Part shown: one piece after another, positions 33,842 to 43,026 of the stretch
Layout of the letters: every line of letters begins with the position of its first letter
How positions within the stretch are numbered: position 1 is the stretch's first letter
Assembly (NCBI RefSeq): GCF_903819435.1
Contig: NZ_CAIJDP010000062.1
Location: 1-64,000 of the forward strand
Length of the DNA stretch: 64,000 nt
Reading direction: 5' to 3'
Source of the DNA: Flavobacterium salmonis
GTDB lineage: Bacteria; Bacteroidota; Bacteroidia; Flavobacteriales; Flavobacteriaceae
Made by a program: the position numbers and the translations under genes
Notes under the pieces: model-generated
What the model was told of the DNA's origin: nothing
Databases searched by the model: none
Seen by the model: the letters and a program-made list of their open reading frames with translations, nothing else

Positions 33842-35887
33842 TTGAAAAAAAACTATCTGATATTACTTATATTTTTTATTGGTTGTACGAAGCAAAATGA
33901 AGGCACTCGTGTATCCAGTCAATCAAGAGATAGCCTGGATTTGTACTTGTCACTGGCTAATGAATACAAATTGCCGGTAGAGATAAAGCAAAAGTACAAT
34001 CAAAAAGCTTTTGAAGTGATTATGAGCCAGCCCGATGACTCACTCAAAAGGGTAAATCTTTTTAAAGTTGCCAATCGTTATTTTAATATGAGGGATTGGA
34101 ACAATTATAATAAAACGGTTAAAATTGTCTTAGAAAAGGCCCAAAAGGCAAAGGATTCGGTTTCAATGTCGAAAGCTTACATTTATTTAGGGGACTATTA
34201 CAGTTCTCAGACTTCTTCAGACAGTGCATTTGCATTTTATTATAAAGCTGAAAAATTATATTTAGCTACTGATGATTTTTATAATTTAGCAAAGACAAGA
34301 CTTAGCAAAGCATTATTGCAGTATAATGAAGGCGATTTTTATGGAAGTGAAAAAGCTATTTTTAATGCACTCAGAGTTGTTAAGGGCAAAAATAATAATG
34401 ATATTTTATACGAAGCCTATAACCTGCTTGGAATTTTGTACAATGAATTAGGTGAATATGAAAAGGCAATCGAGTTTCATAACAAAGCAATTGCCAGTAT
34501 CGATGACAAAATTATTCCTGTTGAGTTCCAATCAAAAGCAACCTCATTAAATAATATAGGATTTGTTTATCAAAATCTCAGTGATTACAAAAAAGCTAAT
34601 TTTTATTTTCAGGAAGGATTAAAGGAGAAAAACCTGTTTAACCAAAAGCCCGAATTATATGCCATTTTGCTGGATAATTTAGCTTATTCTCAGTTTAAGT
34701 TAAACGAGACCAGTCAACTTCCAAATTTATTTTACAAAGCACTTAAAATAAGGGATAGTTTGCAGTTAACTGCAGGTATAACAGCTAGTAAAATGCATTT
34801 GTCTGAGTATTTTGCATCTGTAAGAGACACTGCTAAGGCGCTGCATTATTCAAATCAGGCATTGATAGTTTCAAGACGGACTAAAAATTTCCGTAATGTA
34901 TTGGTGGCTTTGAAGCAGTTATCGTTAATTCAGCCTGAAAAAGCTTCAAAATTTTCAGAAGATTATATTAAGCTTAACGACAGTCTGCAAAAGGCTGAGC
35001 GTAAAATGGGAGACAAATTTACGCGGATAGAATATGAAACAAATGAAATAAAAAGCGAAAATTCGAGTTTAGAAATACAGAACAGGACTTTGGTATATGT
35101 TTTTAGTTTCTTTTTACTGATAGTTTTGTTTTTTTATATCTATAAAACACAACAGGCAAGAAACAGGGAATTGCTTTTTAAGCAGCAACAGCAAATTGCA
35201 AACGAGGATATTTATAATTTAATGATTTCGCAGCAAAATGCAATTGAAACCATGCGAATCAGAGAAAAGAAAAAAGTTGCACAGGAACTGCACGATGGCG
35301 TTTTAGGAAGGATGTTTGGTGTGAGGATAAGTTTGGACAGTCTTGATAAATTAGACGAAGAAACTGCAGCCGATAAGCGAAAAAAATATCTGCTCGAATT
35401 AAAGGAGATTGAACAGGATATTCGTGAAATTTCACATGATTTAAATAAAGAAAAATCAGGATTGATCAATAATTTTGTTGCGATTTTAGAAAAATTGTTT
35501 CAAAATCAAATCAATACATTTAGTGCTAAATTGATTTATAACATTGATTCAAATATCAAGTGGGATTTGGTAAGCAATGTTGTAAAAATTAATTTATACA
35601 GGATAATTCAGGAGGCCCTCCAAAACGCGAATAAATATGCAGAAGCAAAAACAATTACAGTTGAGTTTAAGAGTGAGATTAATTATTTAGTTTTATCAAT
35701 ATCTGATGATGGAGTAGGATTTAATACTCATAAAACAAAAAAAGGCATTGGGCTGCAAAATATTGTACAGAGAACGGCAGAGTGTAACGGAAATGTTGAT
35801 ATACATTCGGCTAAAAGTGAAGGGACATCTATTATCGTAAAGATACCAATTGACCAAAAAATAAATAAAATTCATAATGAAAGCTGA
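33842..35887 (+). CDS. TPR sensor histidine kinase (HisKA_3 type)
   Basis: A 681-residue protein starting at TTG (no ATG precedes the signal sequence KKNYLILLIFFIGC). The Cys in FFIGC at position 15 fits a lipobox. Residues 30-400 are TPR units (YNLLGILYNELGEYEKAIEFHNKAI, NNIGFVYQNLSDYKKANFYFQEG). One membrane segment follows (about 423-440, LVYVFSFFLLIVLFFYIY), then a coiled coil. The HisKA_3 motif REKKKVAQELHDGVLGRM carries H484. The ATPase domain has RIIQEALQNANKYA and SDDGVGFN, GIGLQNIVQR. The next gene overlaps by 11 bp, so it is the cognate regulator. Confidence 0.92.
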   Translation: MKKNYLILLIFFIGCTKQNEGTRVSSQSRDSLDLYLSLANEYKLPVEIKQKYNQKAFEVIMSQPDDSLKRVNLFKVANRYFNMRDWNNYNKTVKIVLEKAQKAKDSVSMSKAYIYLGDYYSSQTSSDSAFAFYYKAEKLYLATDDFYNLAKTRLSKALLQYNEGDFYGSEKAIFNALRVVKGKNNNDILYEAYNLLGILYNELGEYEKAIEFHNKAIASIDDKIIPVEFQSKATSLNNIGFVYQNLSDYKKANFYFQEGLKEKNLFNQKPELYAILLDNLAYSQFKLNETSQLPNLFYKALKIRDSLQLTAGITASKMHLSEYFASVRDTAKALHYSNQALIVSRRTKNFRNVLVALKQLSLIQPEKASKFSEDYIKLNDSLQKAERKMGDKFTRIEYETNEIKSENSSLEIQNRTLVYVFSFFLLIVLFFYIYKTQQARNRELLFKQQQQIANEDIYNLMISQQNAIETMRIREKKKVAQELHDGVLGRMFGVRISLDSLDKLDEETAADKRKKYLLELKEIEQDIREISHDLNKEKSGLINNFVAILEKLFQNQINTFSAKLIYNIDSNIKWDLVSNVVKINLYRIIQEALQNANKYAEAKTITVEFKSEINYLVLSISDDGVGFNTHKTKKGIGLQNIVQRTAECNGNVDIHSAKSEGTSIIVKIPIDQKINKIHNES

Positions 35888-36572
35888 TTCAACAACATCG
35901 TCGCTTAAACAAACAAGCAACATATTAATTGTAGACGACCATCCGTTTATTATTGAAGGTTATAAAAATGCTATAACACGTTATAATCCTGAAAGCCATG
36001 AGTTTTTGATCTCACAGGCAAAAGATTGCAAATCTGCTTATGAGATTATAACGAATCCTGAAATCTTACCTTTTAATATTGCCTTTTTAGATATAAGTAT
36101 GCCTGCCTATGATGAAAAAGAAATTTTTTCAGGAGAAGATTTGGCAAAATTAATTCTCGAATACATGCCAAACTGCAAAATTATTTTGCTGACCATGTAT
36201 ACCGAATTACTAAAAATTAAAACCATCATCCGGACTATACAGCCCAATGGACTGATTATTAAAAATGATTTGACATTTGATGAATTGCTTTTTGCTTTTG
36301 ATAAAGTGATAAAAAGCGATAAATATTACAGTCAGTCAGTTCAGAAAATGCTGAATCAATCACCTCATCATTCAATTGAAATCGATGAATTTGACAAACA
36401 GATTTTATTTCATTTGTCTAAAGGAACTTCTGAAGAAGAAATGCCGCATTATATTCCTATTTCTGTAAACGCAATAAAAAGACGAAAAAAAGGTCTTAAA
36501 GAACTGCTCAAAATAAAAACAGATTTAGATGATGATTTGGTAAAAGAGGCAAAAAGCAAAGGACTTTTTTGA
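35877..36572 (+). CDS. NarL/LuxR-like response regulator
   Basis: A 231-residue regulator overlapping the kinase gene by 11 bp. The receiver (about 15-145) has VDDHPFIIEG, phospho-acceptor D72 (IAFLDISMPAY) and a Lys in GLIIKND. The C-terminal part (DEFDKQILFHLSKGTSEEEMPHYI ... VNAIKRRKKGLKELL) is a helix-turn-helix of the LuxR class but diverged from the usual signature. Targets are unknown; the exported duplicated-motif peptide just upstream is a candidate. Confidence 0.88.
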   Translation: MKADSTTSSLKQTSNILIVDDHPFIIEGYKNAITRYNPESHEFLISQAKDCKSAYEIITNPEILPFNIAFLDISMPAYDEKEIFSGEDLAKLILEYMPNCKIILLTMYTELLKIKTIIRTIQPNGLIIKNDLTFDELLFAFDKVIKSDKYYSQSVQKMLNQSPHHSIEIDEFDKQILFHLSKGTSEEEMPHYIPISVNAIKRRKKGLKELLKIKTDLDDDLVKEAKSKGLF

Positions 36573-36584
36573 GTTAAAACTCCA

Positions 36585-36639
36585 AAACAAAAAATCCAAA
36601 TTCCAACGATATGATGAAGGGAATTTGGATTTTTTGTTT
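36585..36639. terminator. Strong bidirectional terminator between the regulator and thiL
   Basis: A 20-bp perfect inverted repeat (36585-36604 with 36620-36639) around a 15-base loop, A/T-rich at its outer ends so that both strands end in a T-tract. Confidence 0.9.
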
Positions 36640-36653
36640 AGTTTTTTTAAAAA

Positions 36654-37700
36654 TTATTCACTCAGGGCATCCCAGCCACGAGCTCTTAAGGCAATCTTAG
36701 TATTGGCGCGTGTTACGAGATGAATTCCTTCACTTTCATCAGCCATATGACCAATTATAGAAAAGTTTGGATTTCCTTTTATTTTGTCAAAATCATTAAT
36801 GTCAATGGTAAATAGCAACTCGTAATCTTCTCCGCCATTAATCGCAACGGTTGTACTGTCGATATTAAACTCTTCGCAAGTCGAAATAAATTGTGGGTCT
36901 AAAGGTAATTTATCTTCGTATAGATTACAACCCACCTTTGACTGCTTGCATAAATGAATAATTTCTGAAGAGAGTCCGTCAGAGATGTCAATCATCGAAG
37001 TTGGTTTTATTTCAAGAGCGTGTAGTAAAGTGCGAACATCTTTTCTGGCTTCAGGTTTCAGTTGGCGCTCAATCAAATAGGTGTAAAGATCCAAATCCGG
37101 CTGATTGTTTGGGTTTACCTGAAAGACTTGTTTTTCGCGTTCTAAAACTTGTAATCCCATGTAAGCGGCACCAATATCGCCGGTTACAACCAATAAATCA
37201 GTTTGTTTGGCTCCGTTTCTGTATACAATTTCATCAGCGTCAGCTTCACCAATTGCAGTAATGCTGATGATTAACCCTTTTTGAGATGAGGTGGTGTCAC
37301 CGCCAATAACATCTACTTTATACTCATTTGCAGCATGTGTAATCCCTTCAAATAATTCTTCTAAGGCTTCCAGAGGAAAACGATTAGAAACGGCTACAGA
37401 AACCGTTATTTGCGTTGGTTTAGCATTCATGGCGCAAATGTCAGAAACATTTACTACTACAGATTTGTATCCTAAATGTTTCAAAGGCATATAAGCCAGG
37501 TCAAAATGGACACCTTCAATTAATAAATCGGTAGAAACGACTACTTTTTTATCCTTAAAATCAAGAACAGCAGCATCATCGCCAATACTTTTTAAAGTCG
37601 ATTCCTGTTTAACATCGAAATTTTTGGTTAAATGTTCTATTAAACCAAATTCGCCTAATTGCGCTATACTCGTACGTTGTGGGTTTTTATCTTCGATCAT
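36654..37700 (-). CDS. thiL: Thiamine-monophosphate kinase
   Basis: A 348-residue ATP-dependent kinase making thiamine diphosphate. Family motifs are present: SIGDDAAVL, VSTDLLIEGVHFDL, GYKSVVVNVSDICAMNAKPT, VIGGDTTSSQKGLIISITAIGEA, MIDISDGLSSEIIHLC and INGGEDYELLFT. Length is normal. Single gene, separated from the regulator by a strong terminator. No other thiamine genes are in view. Confidence 0.96.
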   Translation of the reverse strand: MIEDKNPQRTSIAQLGEFGLIEHLTKNFDVKQESTLKSIGDDAAVLDFKDKKVVVSTDLLIEGVHFDLAYMPLKHLGYKSVVVNVSDICAMNAKPTQITVSVAVSNRFPLEALEELFEGITHAANEYKVDVIGGDTTSSQKGLIISITAIGEADADEIVYRNGAKQTDLLVVTGDIGAAYMGLQVLEREKQVFQVNPNNQPDLDLYTYLIERQLKPEARKDVRTLLHALEIKPTSMIDISDGLSSEIIHLCKQSKVGCNLYEDKLPLDPQFISTCEEFNIDSTTVAINGGEDYELLFTIDINDFDKIKGNPNFSIIGHMADESEGIHLVTRANTKIALRARGWDALSE

Positions 37701-37942
37701 TTTGTCTCTTTATTGCTTTTTGGTTTTTACCAAGTTTGCAAAGGTACGAAGTTGAAGGTTTAATAACTATAAACGGAGTTCGATTATTATTTTGTAGTAG
37801 CAGCATTTGGCAACATTGGTTCCACTTTCCGTTGCAAACAAAGTTTCCTGAACTCGATTAAAATCAAAAGGATTTTTACTTCAATCCGGGCTAATGCAAA
37901 AATATTTTTTATTTTGTCTTAAAATTTTTACAAGGTAAAACA

Positions 37943-38488
37943 TTATGCTTGGTTTAATAAATTGACATACTTAATGTTTCTGGCCAGTAATTTATTAAAA
38001 TAATCGTTTACACTATCTTTGAATTCTCTTTTAGGCTTATCTTTTTCATAGGCTTCTAAAAGTCCCTTCTCTTTTAATCTTTTAGTCAATGCCTTACTTT
38101 TAAACTTTTTAACAGGGCCTGAGATAGTTTCTGAATAATATTCAGGAGAGCTTGAAAATCCAGGAGTAACATAGAAACAAAATTCGCCATGTGCTAAAAT
38201 TATGTAGCTTTTATTTTTATATCTTCTCCATAATTGATCCTCTTCAGGAGAGTAAAAATCAGCACAAAAATGAGAAATTCCAACTCTTTCTGTTCCATTG
38301 TCGGTTTTTATCAACAGGCTTTCTCCTGCAAAAATGACATAAAGAAAAGAATTTTGAACTATTTTATATCCAGGTATAAATTTATCGTTGGAGTAATCTT
38401 CAATGGTTTTGTAAAATCTAAAATTTGTTTGACTAAAGGAAAGATTGCTAATGAAAACTAATAAAAATACAAATTGAATTTTCTTCAT
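37943..38488 (-). CDS. Exported protein of unknown function
   Basis: A 181-residue protein with signal peptide KKIQFVFLLVFISNLSFSQ. The mature part has an aromatic-rich central region (SFLYVIFAGESLLIKTDNGTERV, FCADFYSPEEDQLWRRYKN) and a Lys-rich helical C-terminus. No family recognised. It is the last of a run of small minus-strand genes. The adjoining spacers do not carry the repeat seen between the genes at 40.5-44.4 kb. Confidence 0.65.
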   Translation of the reverse strand: MKKIQFVFLLVFISNLSFSQTNFRFYKTIEDYSNDKFIPGYKIVQNSFLYVIFAGESLLIKTDNGTERVGISHFCADFYSPEEDQLWRRYKNKSYIILAHGEFCFYVTPGFSSSPEYYSETISGPVKKFKSKALTKRLKEKGLLEAYEKDKPKREFKDSVNDYFNKLLARNIKYVNLLNQA

Positions 38489-38691
38489 TTTTTTGGATGG
38501 TTAATTGAGCTTAATAAATTAGGGGTAGTTTTTTATTTTAGAGTCCTTTTAAATTTATTATCATAAAATAAGGCATTTTTTTTAGGATAGTAGTCCTTAA
38601 TTCTAAAAAATACGAGTTTATAGTCGAAAATCATCATAAAGCCAATAAATTTTAAAAAGACACTCTTTGCAAACAACACCCAGAGTTGATT

Positions 38692-39402
38692 TTATTGTTC
38701 GATATAGAGAATTTTCTCATCGGAATTGTAGTTTGTTTTGAGATTAAAGTATCGGCCAATTTTAGACAAATTAACGACAATGAAATCTTTGGAGGAAAAA
38801 ACCGTTTTGCCAGGATATGGATTCGATTTAAAATAAAAAGCATGTTTCTCACAATTTTTCACGGCTGTTTTTTCCCCGGTACTTGAATTGACTGACCAAA
38901 TAATTGGAAATTTTTTCTTCCCATTTTCCAAAACCAATGAATTTTCAATTAGTTGAATTCCAATTTGTTTTGTTGATCTAATCCGTGTTTTTAAGTTGTT
39001 GGTGCTCATTGAATCTTGCGTAACGTATCCATCGACGCTAATGTCTTTGTAATCGTAGTATTTACAATTACCTGATAGCACACTACTGAAATTGCTGAGG
39101 TTCATTGGATCAAGGAAAATTTCGTCTCCATCTTTGTAGATCAATGTTGTTGCGATTACTGCCGGACTTCGTTTGTTTTTAATTGCATTTTCAACGATAA
39201 ATTTACCCATGTTGGAATAGATGTACGATTTTCCATTCTTTTTCACAACGATATTTGCCATTTGGGGCGATGAATCGCTTAGTAGACTTTTTACCAAGAA
39301 AAAGATTCCAAAACCAAGTGGGATAATGGCGAAAAAAGGAATCCAGCCAACGATTTTACTTCTTTTCTTAATTTTTTTTTGACTTGTAGTAGCGTTTTGC
39401 AT
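38692..39402 (-). CDS. Membrane-anchored protein of unknown function
   Basis: A 236-residue protein with a basic N-terminus and one membrane segment at about 19-42 (IVGWIPFFAIIPLGFGIFFLV), leaving the rest outside the cytoplasm. The extracytoplasmic part contains VVKKNGKSYIYSNMGKFIVENAIKNKRS and a C-terminal strand FNLKTNYNSDEKILYIEQ. No catalytic motif or family recognised. Confidence 0.6.
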   Translation of the reverse strand: MQNATTSQKKIKKRSKIVGWIPFFAIIPLGFGIFFLVKSLLSDSSPQMANIVVKKNGKSYIYSNMGKFIVENAIKNKRSPAVIATTLIYKDGDEIFLDPMNLSNFSSVLSGNCKYYDYKDISVDGYVTQDSMSTNNLKTRIRSTKQIGIQLIENSLVLENGKKKFPIIWSVNSSTGEKTAVKNCEKHAFYFKSNPYPGKTVFSSKDFIVVNLSKIGRYFNLKTNYNSDEKILYIEQ

Positions 39403-39578
39403 GCGAGTAATAATTGAAAACTTAGTGTAAATCTATAAAAGTTTATAGAATAATAGGATAATTAAGGAAATATTGCCTATGAACAATAAATTTAAGTGTT
39501 TAAAAAAATATTTAGTTTTCAGCAGACGTGTACCAAGTTGAAGGTTTTGTTCTCGTTACTTATGTGTTTTTCTCTCTG

Positions 39579-39950
39579 TTATTCTTTGATTTTTATTGTT
39601 CCGTTTCTGTATAAGTCTAACGCTTTTTGCAAAATGGTTTCTATTGTTTTTAACGGTAAGTCTTTGTTTGGATTAATTCTGAAAATCTTCATTCGGGAAC
39701 GCGTACCTTCTTCCAGTTCAGGATAATCAAGATATTTGCCTTCTACCATGAGAATATAAGGTTCGTTTGTTTTTTTATCTGTCCACAAATAGCAAAACAT
39801 TTTCTTCTTATAACAAAAACAGGGCATTCCCCACTTTTTCGTTTCGGTAATATTTGTGTCCTGATCAAGAATAATGCTTCGCAATGCAAGCAGACAACTC
39901 CTGTTTGGTTCTTCCTTTTTCAGATAGTAATTATAAAGTTCGTCTAACAT
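39579..39950 (-). CDS. DUF1801 (YdhG-like) domain protein
   Basis: A 123-residue cytoplasmic protein. The pattern LRSIILDQDTNITETKKWGMPCFCYKKKMFCYLW ... EPYILMVEGKYLDYPEL ... RMKIFRINPNKDLPLKTIETIL fits the DUF1801/YdhG family of small proteins. Role unknown. The sequence upstream of the ATG is readable in the same region but without a better start. Confidence 0.75.
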   Translation of the reverse strand: MLDELYNYYLKKEEPNRSCLLALRSIILDQDTNITETKKWGMPCFCYKKKMFCYLWTDKKTNEPYILMVEGKYLDYPELEEGTRSRMKIFRINPNKDLPLKTIETILQKALDLYRNGTIKIKE

Positions 39951-40079
39951 TGGTTACCTGTTTTACGGCAATTAAAAAGTCAATTTTTGCATCTTCTGTA
40001 TTTTGAGTTTTTGCTTTAAAAACTTCAAAGTGTCTTGTAAATGTTTATAAATGAGTTATTTGATTTTAGTTGAAGTAAT

Positions 40080-40529
40080 TTAGTCACTATTATTCCACGT
40101 AATAACTCCGTTTAAAGAAGTTTTGTCGAAATTTTTTAAAAGTGAATTATTTTGTGAATCTACATTTATTTTTACCCATATCCAAGCTTCATGTGATTCA
40201 CATAGTTTTGTATTATCAATACTTATAAAATCTTTTAAATTATACTTTTCGAGTATTGATTCAATTGCGTATACATCTTCAGGATCAATTCCATTCGTTG
40301 CACCAGTTCCTTGATATTTTGAAGAGAGAAAATATTTTGTTAGTTCGGTTTCTGGGCTATGAAGGATATTCGATTCAATAATAACTTCATTCCCAACAGG
40401 AATATAAATACCTTCCAGTTCTGCTTGTAAACATTTATTTCCTCCTGTTTGATTAGAGAAAGTTATACCAGTTGGTAAGTTAACTATCATCCCAAATCCA
40501 AGGCTATCATAAAGAGATATTCGCTTCAT
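40080..40529 (-). CDS. Small cytoplasmic protein, DUF6210-like
   Basis: A 149-residue protein starting MKRISLYDSLGFGMIV. Blocks PTGITFSNQTGGNKCLQAELEGIYIPVG and CESHEAWIWVKI resemble what I recall of DUF6210, a family found beside toxin genes, but this is from memory. An in-frame ATG at 40610 would add 27 residues, but those bases belong to the intergenic repeat shared with other spacers (40530-40673), so the extension is rejected. No signal peptide. Confidence 0.6.
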   Translation of the reverse strand: MKRISLYDSLGFGMIVNLPTGITFSNQTGGNKCLQAELEGIYIPVGNEVIIESNILHSPETELTKYFLSSKYQGTGATNGIDPEDVYAIESILEKYNLKDFISIDNTKLCESHEAWIWVKINVDSQNNSLLKNFDKTSLNGVITWNNSD

Positions 40530-40673
40530 TATTTTTGTTGTTTTTAGCAGTTGGTTTTTTGCGATAGTCAACAGGCCCATTAAATTATCCAAATACAAAA
40601 CATTTTGCATTAAGCTAATTGCACAAATCGATTGTAGCTGTTAGAAGGTTTTTTTTTATTCAAGAAAAACAAT
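40530..40673 (-). repeat. Cassette spacer repeat, copy F
   Basis: Read on the minus strand it has CTTCTAACAGC, an AATTAGCTTA block, TTTTGTATTT, then CCTGTTGACTATCG (12 of 14 bases of the box in copies D and E) before the downstream gene. Same order and spacing as copies D and E. Confidence 0.65.
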
Positions 40674-41120
40674 TTATTTTTTGTAGTCATAAATTTCTAA
40701 CGAACTAATACTGGTTTTCGGTTTTACTTTTATGCTTTTCAAAGTTGAATTTGGTATAAGTTTATTGTCCACATTTACATATCCATCTCCATTTTTTGAA
40801 CGTTTTTTATTTTGATTGGTAGCCATAATCTTTAATCCGTCCATAAAAGATTTTGTCAATTTGGTGTTCAAGTTATCTGTTCCAATATAGAAAGCGTGTT
40901 CGCCTTCTTTTCCTAAACCGTGTTCTACAAAGATTTCAAATGGCTTCAATTTGTTTTTCTTTTCAAAATTTTTGACATAATCCATTATCGGTTTTTCTGA
41001 TGGTGATCCGCAACAAATGCTGGAATAACCAACAATAATATAATTTTTGTCCTTTTGAGAAAAAGCAAAAACTGGAATAATTACTAAAGCAATAGTTATA
41101 AGTTTGAGTACTTGTTTCAC
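40674..41120 (-). CDS. Exported protein of unknown function
   Basis: A 148-residue protein with signal peptide KQVLKLITIALVIIPVFAFSQ. The mature part contains IVGYSSICCGSPSEKPIMDYVKNFEKKNKL and HGLGKEGEHAFYIGTDNL, with adjacent cysteines at about 36-37. No family recognised. It is flanked on both sides by cassette-type repeats (copies E and F), so it is one unit of the array. Confidence 0.65.
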   Translation of the reverse strand: MKQVLKLITIALVIIPVFAFSQKDKNYIIVGYSSICCGSPSEKPIMDYVKNFEKKNKLKPFEIFVEHGLGKEGEHAFYIGTDNLNTKLTKSFMDGLKIMATNQNKKRSKNGDGYVNVDNKLIPNSTLKSIKVKPKTSISSLEIYDYKK

Positions 41121-41332
41121 TTTTTATGGTTTTCTTTTGTGGTGGTAGGTTCAGTAAAATTACCGTCAACATTCTTCTTTTTGGTACTACAGTGAGCTTG
41201 CGACTAAAAGCACATTATTGTGCCTGGCCAGCGATAGCGAACAGGAGAAGTAAATCATTTTGAATACAAAACCAGCGTCAAATTTTGCCAATTACCCAAC
41301 TAACTTGCGTGTGTTTTGCGTTTAGTTTTTGT
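41121..41332 (-). repeat. Cassette spacer repeat, copy E
   Basis: On the minus strand: TTGGGTAATTGGC, TTTTGTATTC, CCTGTTCGCTATCG (complement of 41232-41245), then CTCACTGTAGTACC and a GTTGACGGT end before the next gene. Shares the 14-base box perfectly with copy D. Confidence 0.72.
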
Positions 41333-41908
41333 TTACCATTTAGCATTGTTTTTTATCAATTCAATTGGTATTTTTCTTTTAATATAAATTTCATTACCAA
41401 ATCTGTTGCCTTTTTTATTTACAATTAATGTATCGCCATAAAATTCAAATGTCTGCTTTATTATTCCAATTTCTCCCATTCCTGTAATTTGAGTTATTAA
41501 ATCTCCTTTAATCACATTATTTTCAGAATACAAAATTCCACGCCACCCAGTAAATTCAGGGTCAAACATTTTACTTTCTAACAAAGGTTTCTCTCTGTCA
41601 AGCATAAACAAATTAAAATTTCCGTTATCATAAAATTTGTAAACGCCATAAATAGTATTTACGTTTTTATAATTTTCCCTTGCTAATCCGTTAACAGGTT
41701 TGTCTCCTGAATAATATGTTGTGTTATACTCTTCATAAATCACCAAAGTATCAATTTTCTTTAAAATGCTTTTATCAAAATATTTTTTATTTTGATAAAC
41801 TTTTTGGTCAATTGCAACTTTTGAATGCCCATTTTTAAGTTTATATGTTTTTATCCCACATGAAATGGTTGAAATTAAAACCAATATTATAAATATACTT
41901 TTCTTCAT
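41333..41908 (-). CDS. Lipoprotein of unknown function
   Basis: A 191-residue lipoprotein: KKSIFIILVLISTISCGIK gives a signal peptide and lipobox (TISC). The start at 41908 is preferred; an ATG three codons earlier is possible. The mature part has FYDNGNFNLFMLDREKPL and GDTLIVNKKGNRFGNEIYIKRKIP. No family recognised. One unit of the array, between spacer copies D and E. Confidence 0.66.
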   Translation of the reverse strand: MKKSIFIILVLISTISCGIKTYKLKNGHSKVAIDQKVYQNKKYFDKSILKKIDTLVIYEEYNTTYYSGDKPVNGLARENYKNVNTIYGVYKFYDNGNFNLFMLDREKPLLESKMFDPEFTGWRGILYSENNVIKGDLITQITGMGEIGIIKQTFEFYGDTLIVNKKGNRFGNEIYIKRKIPIELIKNNAKW

Positions 41909-41917
41909 TTTTAACAT

Positions 41918-42109
41918 TCTCTTTTCGGTCTGCCAAACTGATGCCCAACTTTCTGTTATTACAGCGGGTTTGGGAGTAAATTAAGCCCATTCTTCGGATT
42001 TTTCACTCGATAGCGAACAGGCTAAGCAATCATAAGAAATACAAAACCCAACTTCCCATAAGCCAATTATCTAAATTCGTTCTGGCTGTTATAAGGAGTT
42101 TTTCTATTG
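41918..42109 (-). repeat. Cassette spacer repeat, copy D
   Basis: On the minus strand: CCTTATAACAGCC, AATTGGCTTA, GGGTTTTGTATTT, CCTGTTCGCTATCG (complement of 42008-42021), CCCAAACCCGCTGTAATAACAG, then AAGTTGGGC. The end mini-hairpin is CTGT-N4-ACAG. Confidence 0.72.
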
Positions 42110-42439
42110 TCAGTCATCATTTTTTATAAACTTTCTTATACTTCCTTTTTTTAATTTATGACTTAAATTTCCGCATTCTATCTTAATCATTTCGTCATTG
42201 TATTTAGTTTTTCCAAATTCAATGAGAAAACAACCTGTTTCGCCTGAAACTACTAAAGAATCATTATTCCAATAAGCTTCTGTAACGTTACTAACAAAAC
42301 CTTGGTGTTCATTATGCAAAGAAACTGAAGAATACATTTCCAAGTATTCAATTTTAAATTCATCATTGATTATCAATGAGTTCGTACACGATGCCAATGT
42401 CATTAAAGTAAATAGTACTGAATATTTAAAAATTTTCAT
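42110..42439 (-). CDS. Small lipoprotein of unknown function
   Basis: A 109-residue lipoprotein: KIFKYSVLFTLMTLASCTNS carries lipobox LASC. An ATG three codons earlier is possible. The mature part (about 90 residues) contains EAYWNNDSLVVSGETGCFLIEFGKTKY. No family recognised. One unit of the array. Confidence 0.62.
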   Translation of the reverse strand: MKIFKYSVLFTLMTLASCTNSLIINDEFKIEYLEMYSSVSLHNEHQGFVSNVTEAYWNNDSLVVSGETGCFLIEFGKTKYNDEMIKIECGNLSHKLKKGSIRKFIKNDD

Positions 42440-42448
42440 TTTAGACAC

Positions 42449-42570
42449 TGTGTTTTAAAATTGTTTATATATAACGTTCTGTTGTTACAGAGAATTTGAA
42501 ACTAAATTGAAAACCATTTTTTTATTAAGCTAATTTTCCAAATTCTTAGTAGTGGCTTTGTGCGATTTTT
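42449..42570 (-). repeat. Cassette spacer repeat, copy C
   Basis: On the minus strand: AATTTGGAAAATTAGCTTA, TGGTTTTCAATTT, then CTCTGTAACAACAG and AACGTTATAT before the gene. A shorter version lacking the CCTGTTCGCTATCG box. Confidence 0.62.
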
Positions 42571-43026
42571 TTATTTAAATACAGAGGAAATTTCTTTTTT
42601 CTCATTTAACTTAAACATATAAAGTATTTCAATATCATTTTTTTTAATTTCAGTTAAAAAAGAATCTTGTGCACCTTCTTTAGTTATTTCCATATATTTC
42701 ATTTCTTCGGTTGAATAATCAAAATTCTTTGATAATATTAACGAATTGTTTGTTTTTGAAATACACTCAATTTCGTTACTAATTGTGTTTTCTTTGTTTT
42801 TTTGAACGAAATCAGAAAAAGACATAAAAGAGTTTTGCATCGATACACATTTGAAAATCAATACAGTTTTGTCATTTTCAATTTTTAGACTAACATTTTT
42901 TGCGTAAATAGTTGATTCTGTTTTGAAATCTGCTACACAGTCGCAGCAGTTGTTGTTTTCAGAAATTTTAGCTTCGTTACAGCTTAAGAAACAGATAAAA
43001 AATATTAAAGAATAAAGTGTTTTCAT
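42571..43026 (-). CDS. Lipoprotein of unknown function
   Basis: A 151-residue lipoprotein with signal KTLYSLIFFICFLSCNEA (lipobox FLSC). A CCDC motif lies close to the mature N-terminus. The rest (FKCVSMQNSFMSFSDFVQKNK, EITKEG-like MEITKEGAQDSFLTEIKKNDIEILYMF) matches nothing I recognise. One unit of the array. Confidence 0.64.
   Translation of the reverse strand: MKTLYSLIFFICFLSCNEAKISENNNCCDCVADFKTESTIYAKNVSLKIENDKTVLIFKCVSMQNSFMSFSDFVQKNKENTISNEIECISKTNNSLILSKNFDYSTEEMKYMEITKEGAQDSFLTEIKKNDIEILYMFKLNEKKEISSVFK

Noticed and set aside
37765..37870. GAGTTCGATTA and GAACTCGATTA pair that recalls the ends of the 178-358 element
   Set aside because: The two ends are in the same orientation, not inverted, and the interior has no matching hairpin. 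Chance or a badly decayed copy cannot be told apart.
38489..40079. Spacers between the genes at 37.9-40.0 kb as further cassette repeats
   Set aside because: None shows the TTTTGTATTT, CCTGTTCGCTATCG or CTGT-N4-ACAG blocks, so the array is limited to about 40.5-44.4 kb on present evidence.
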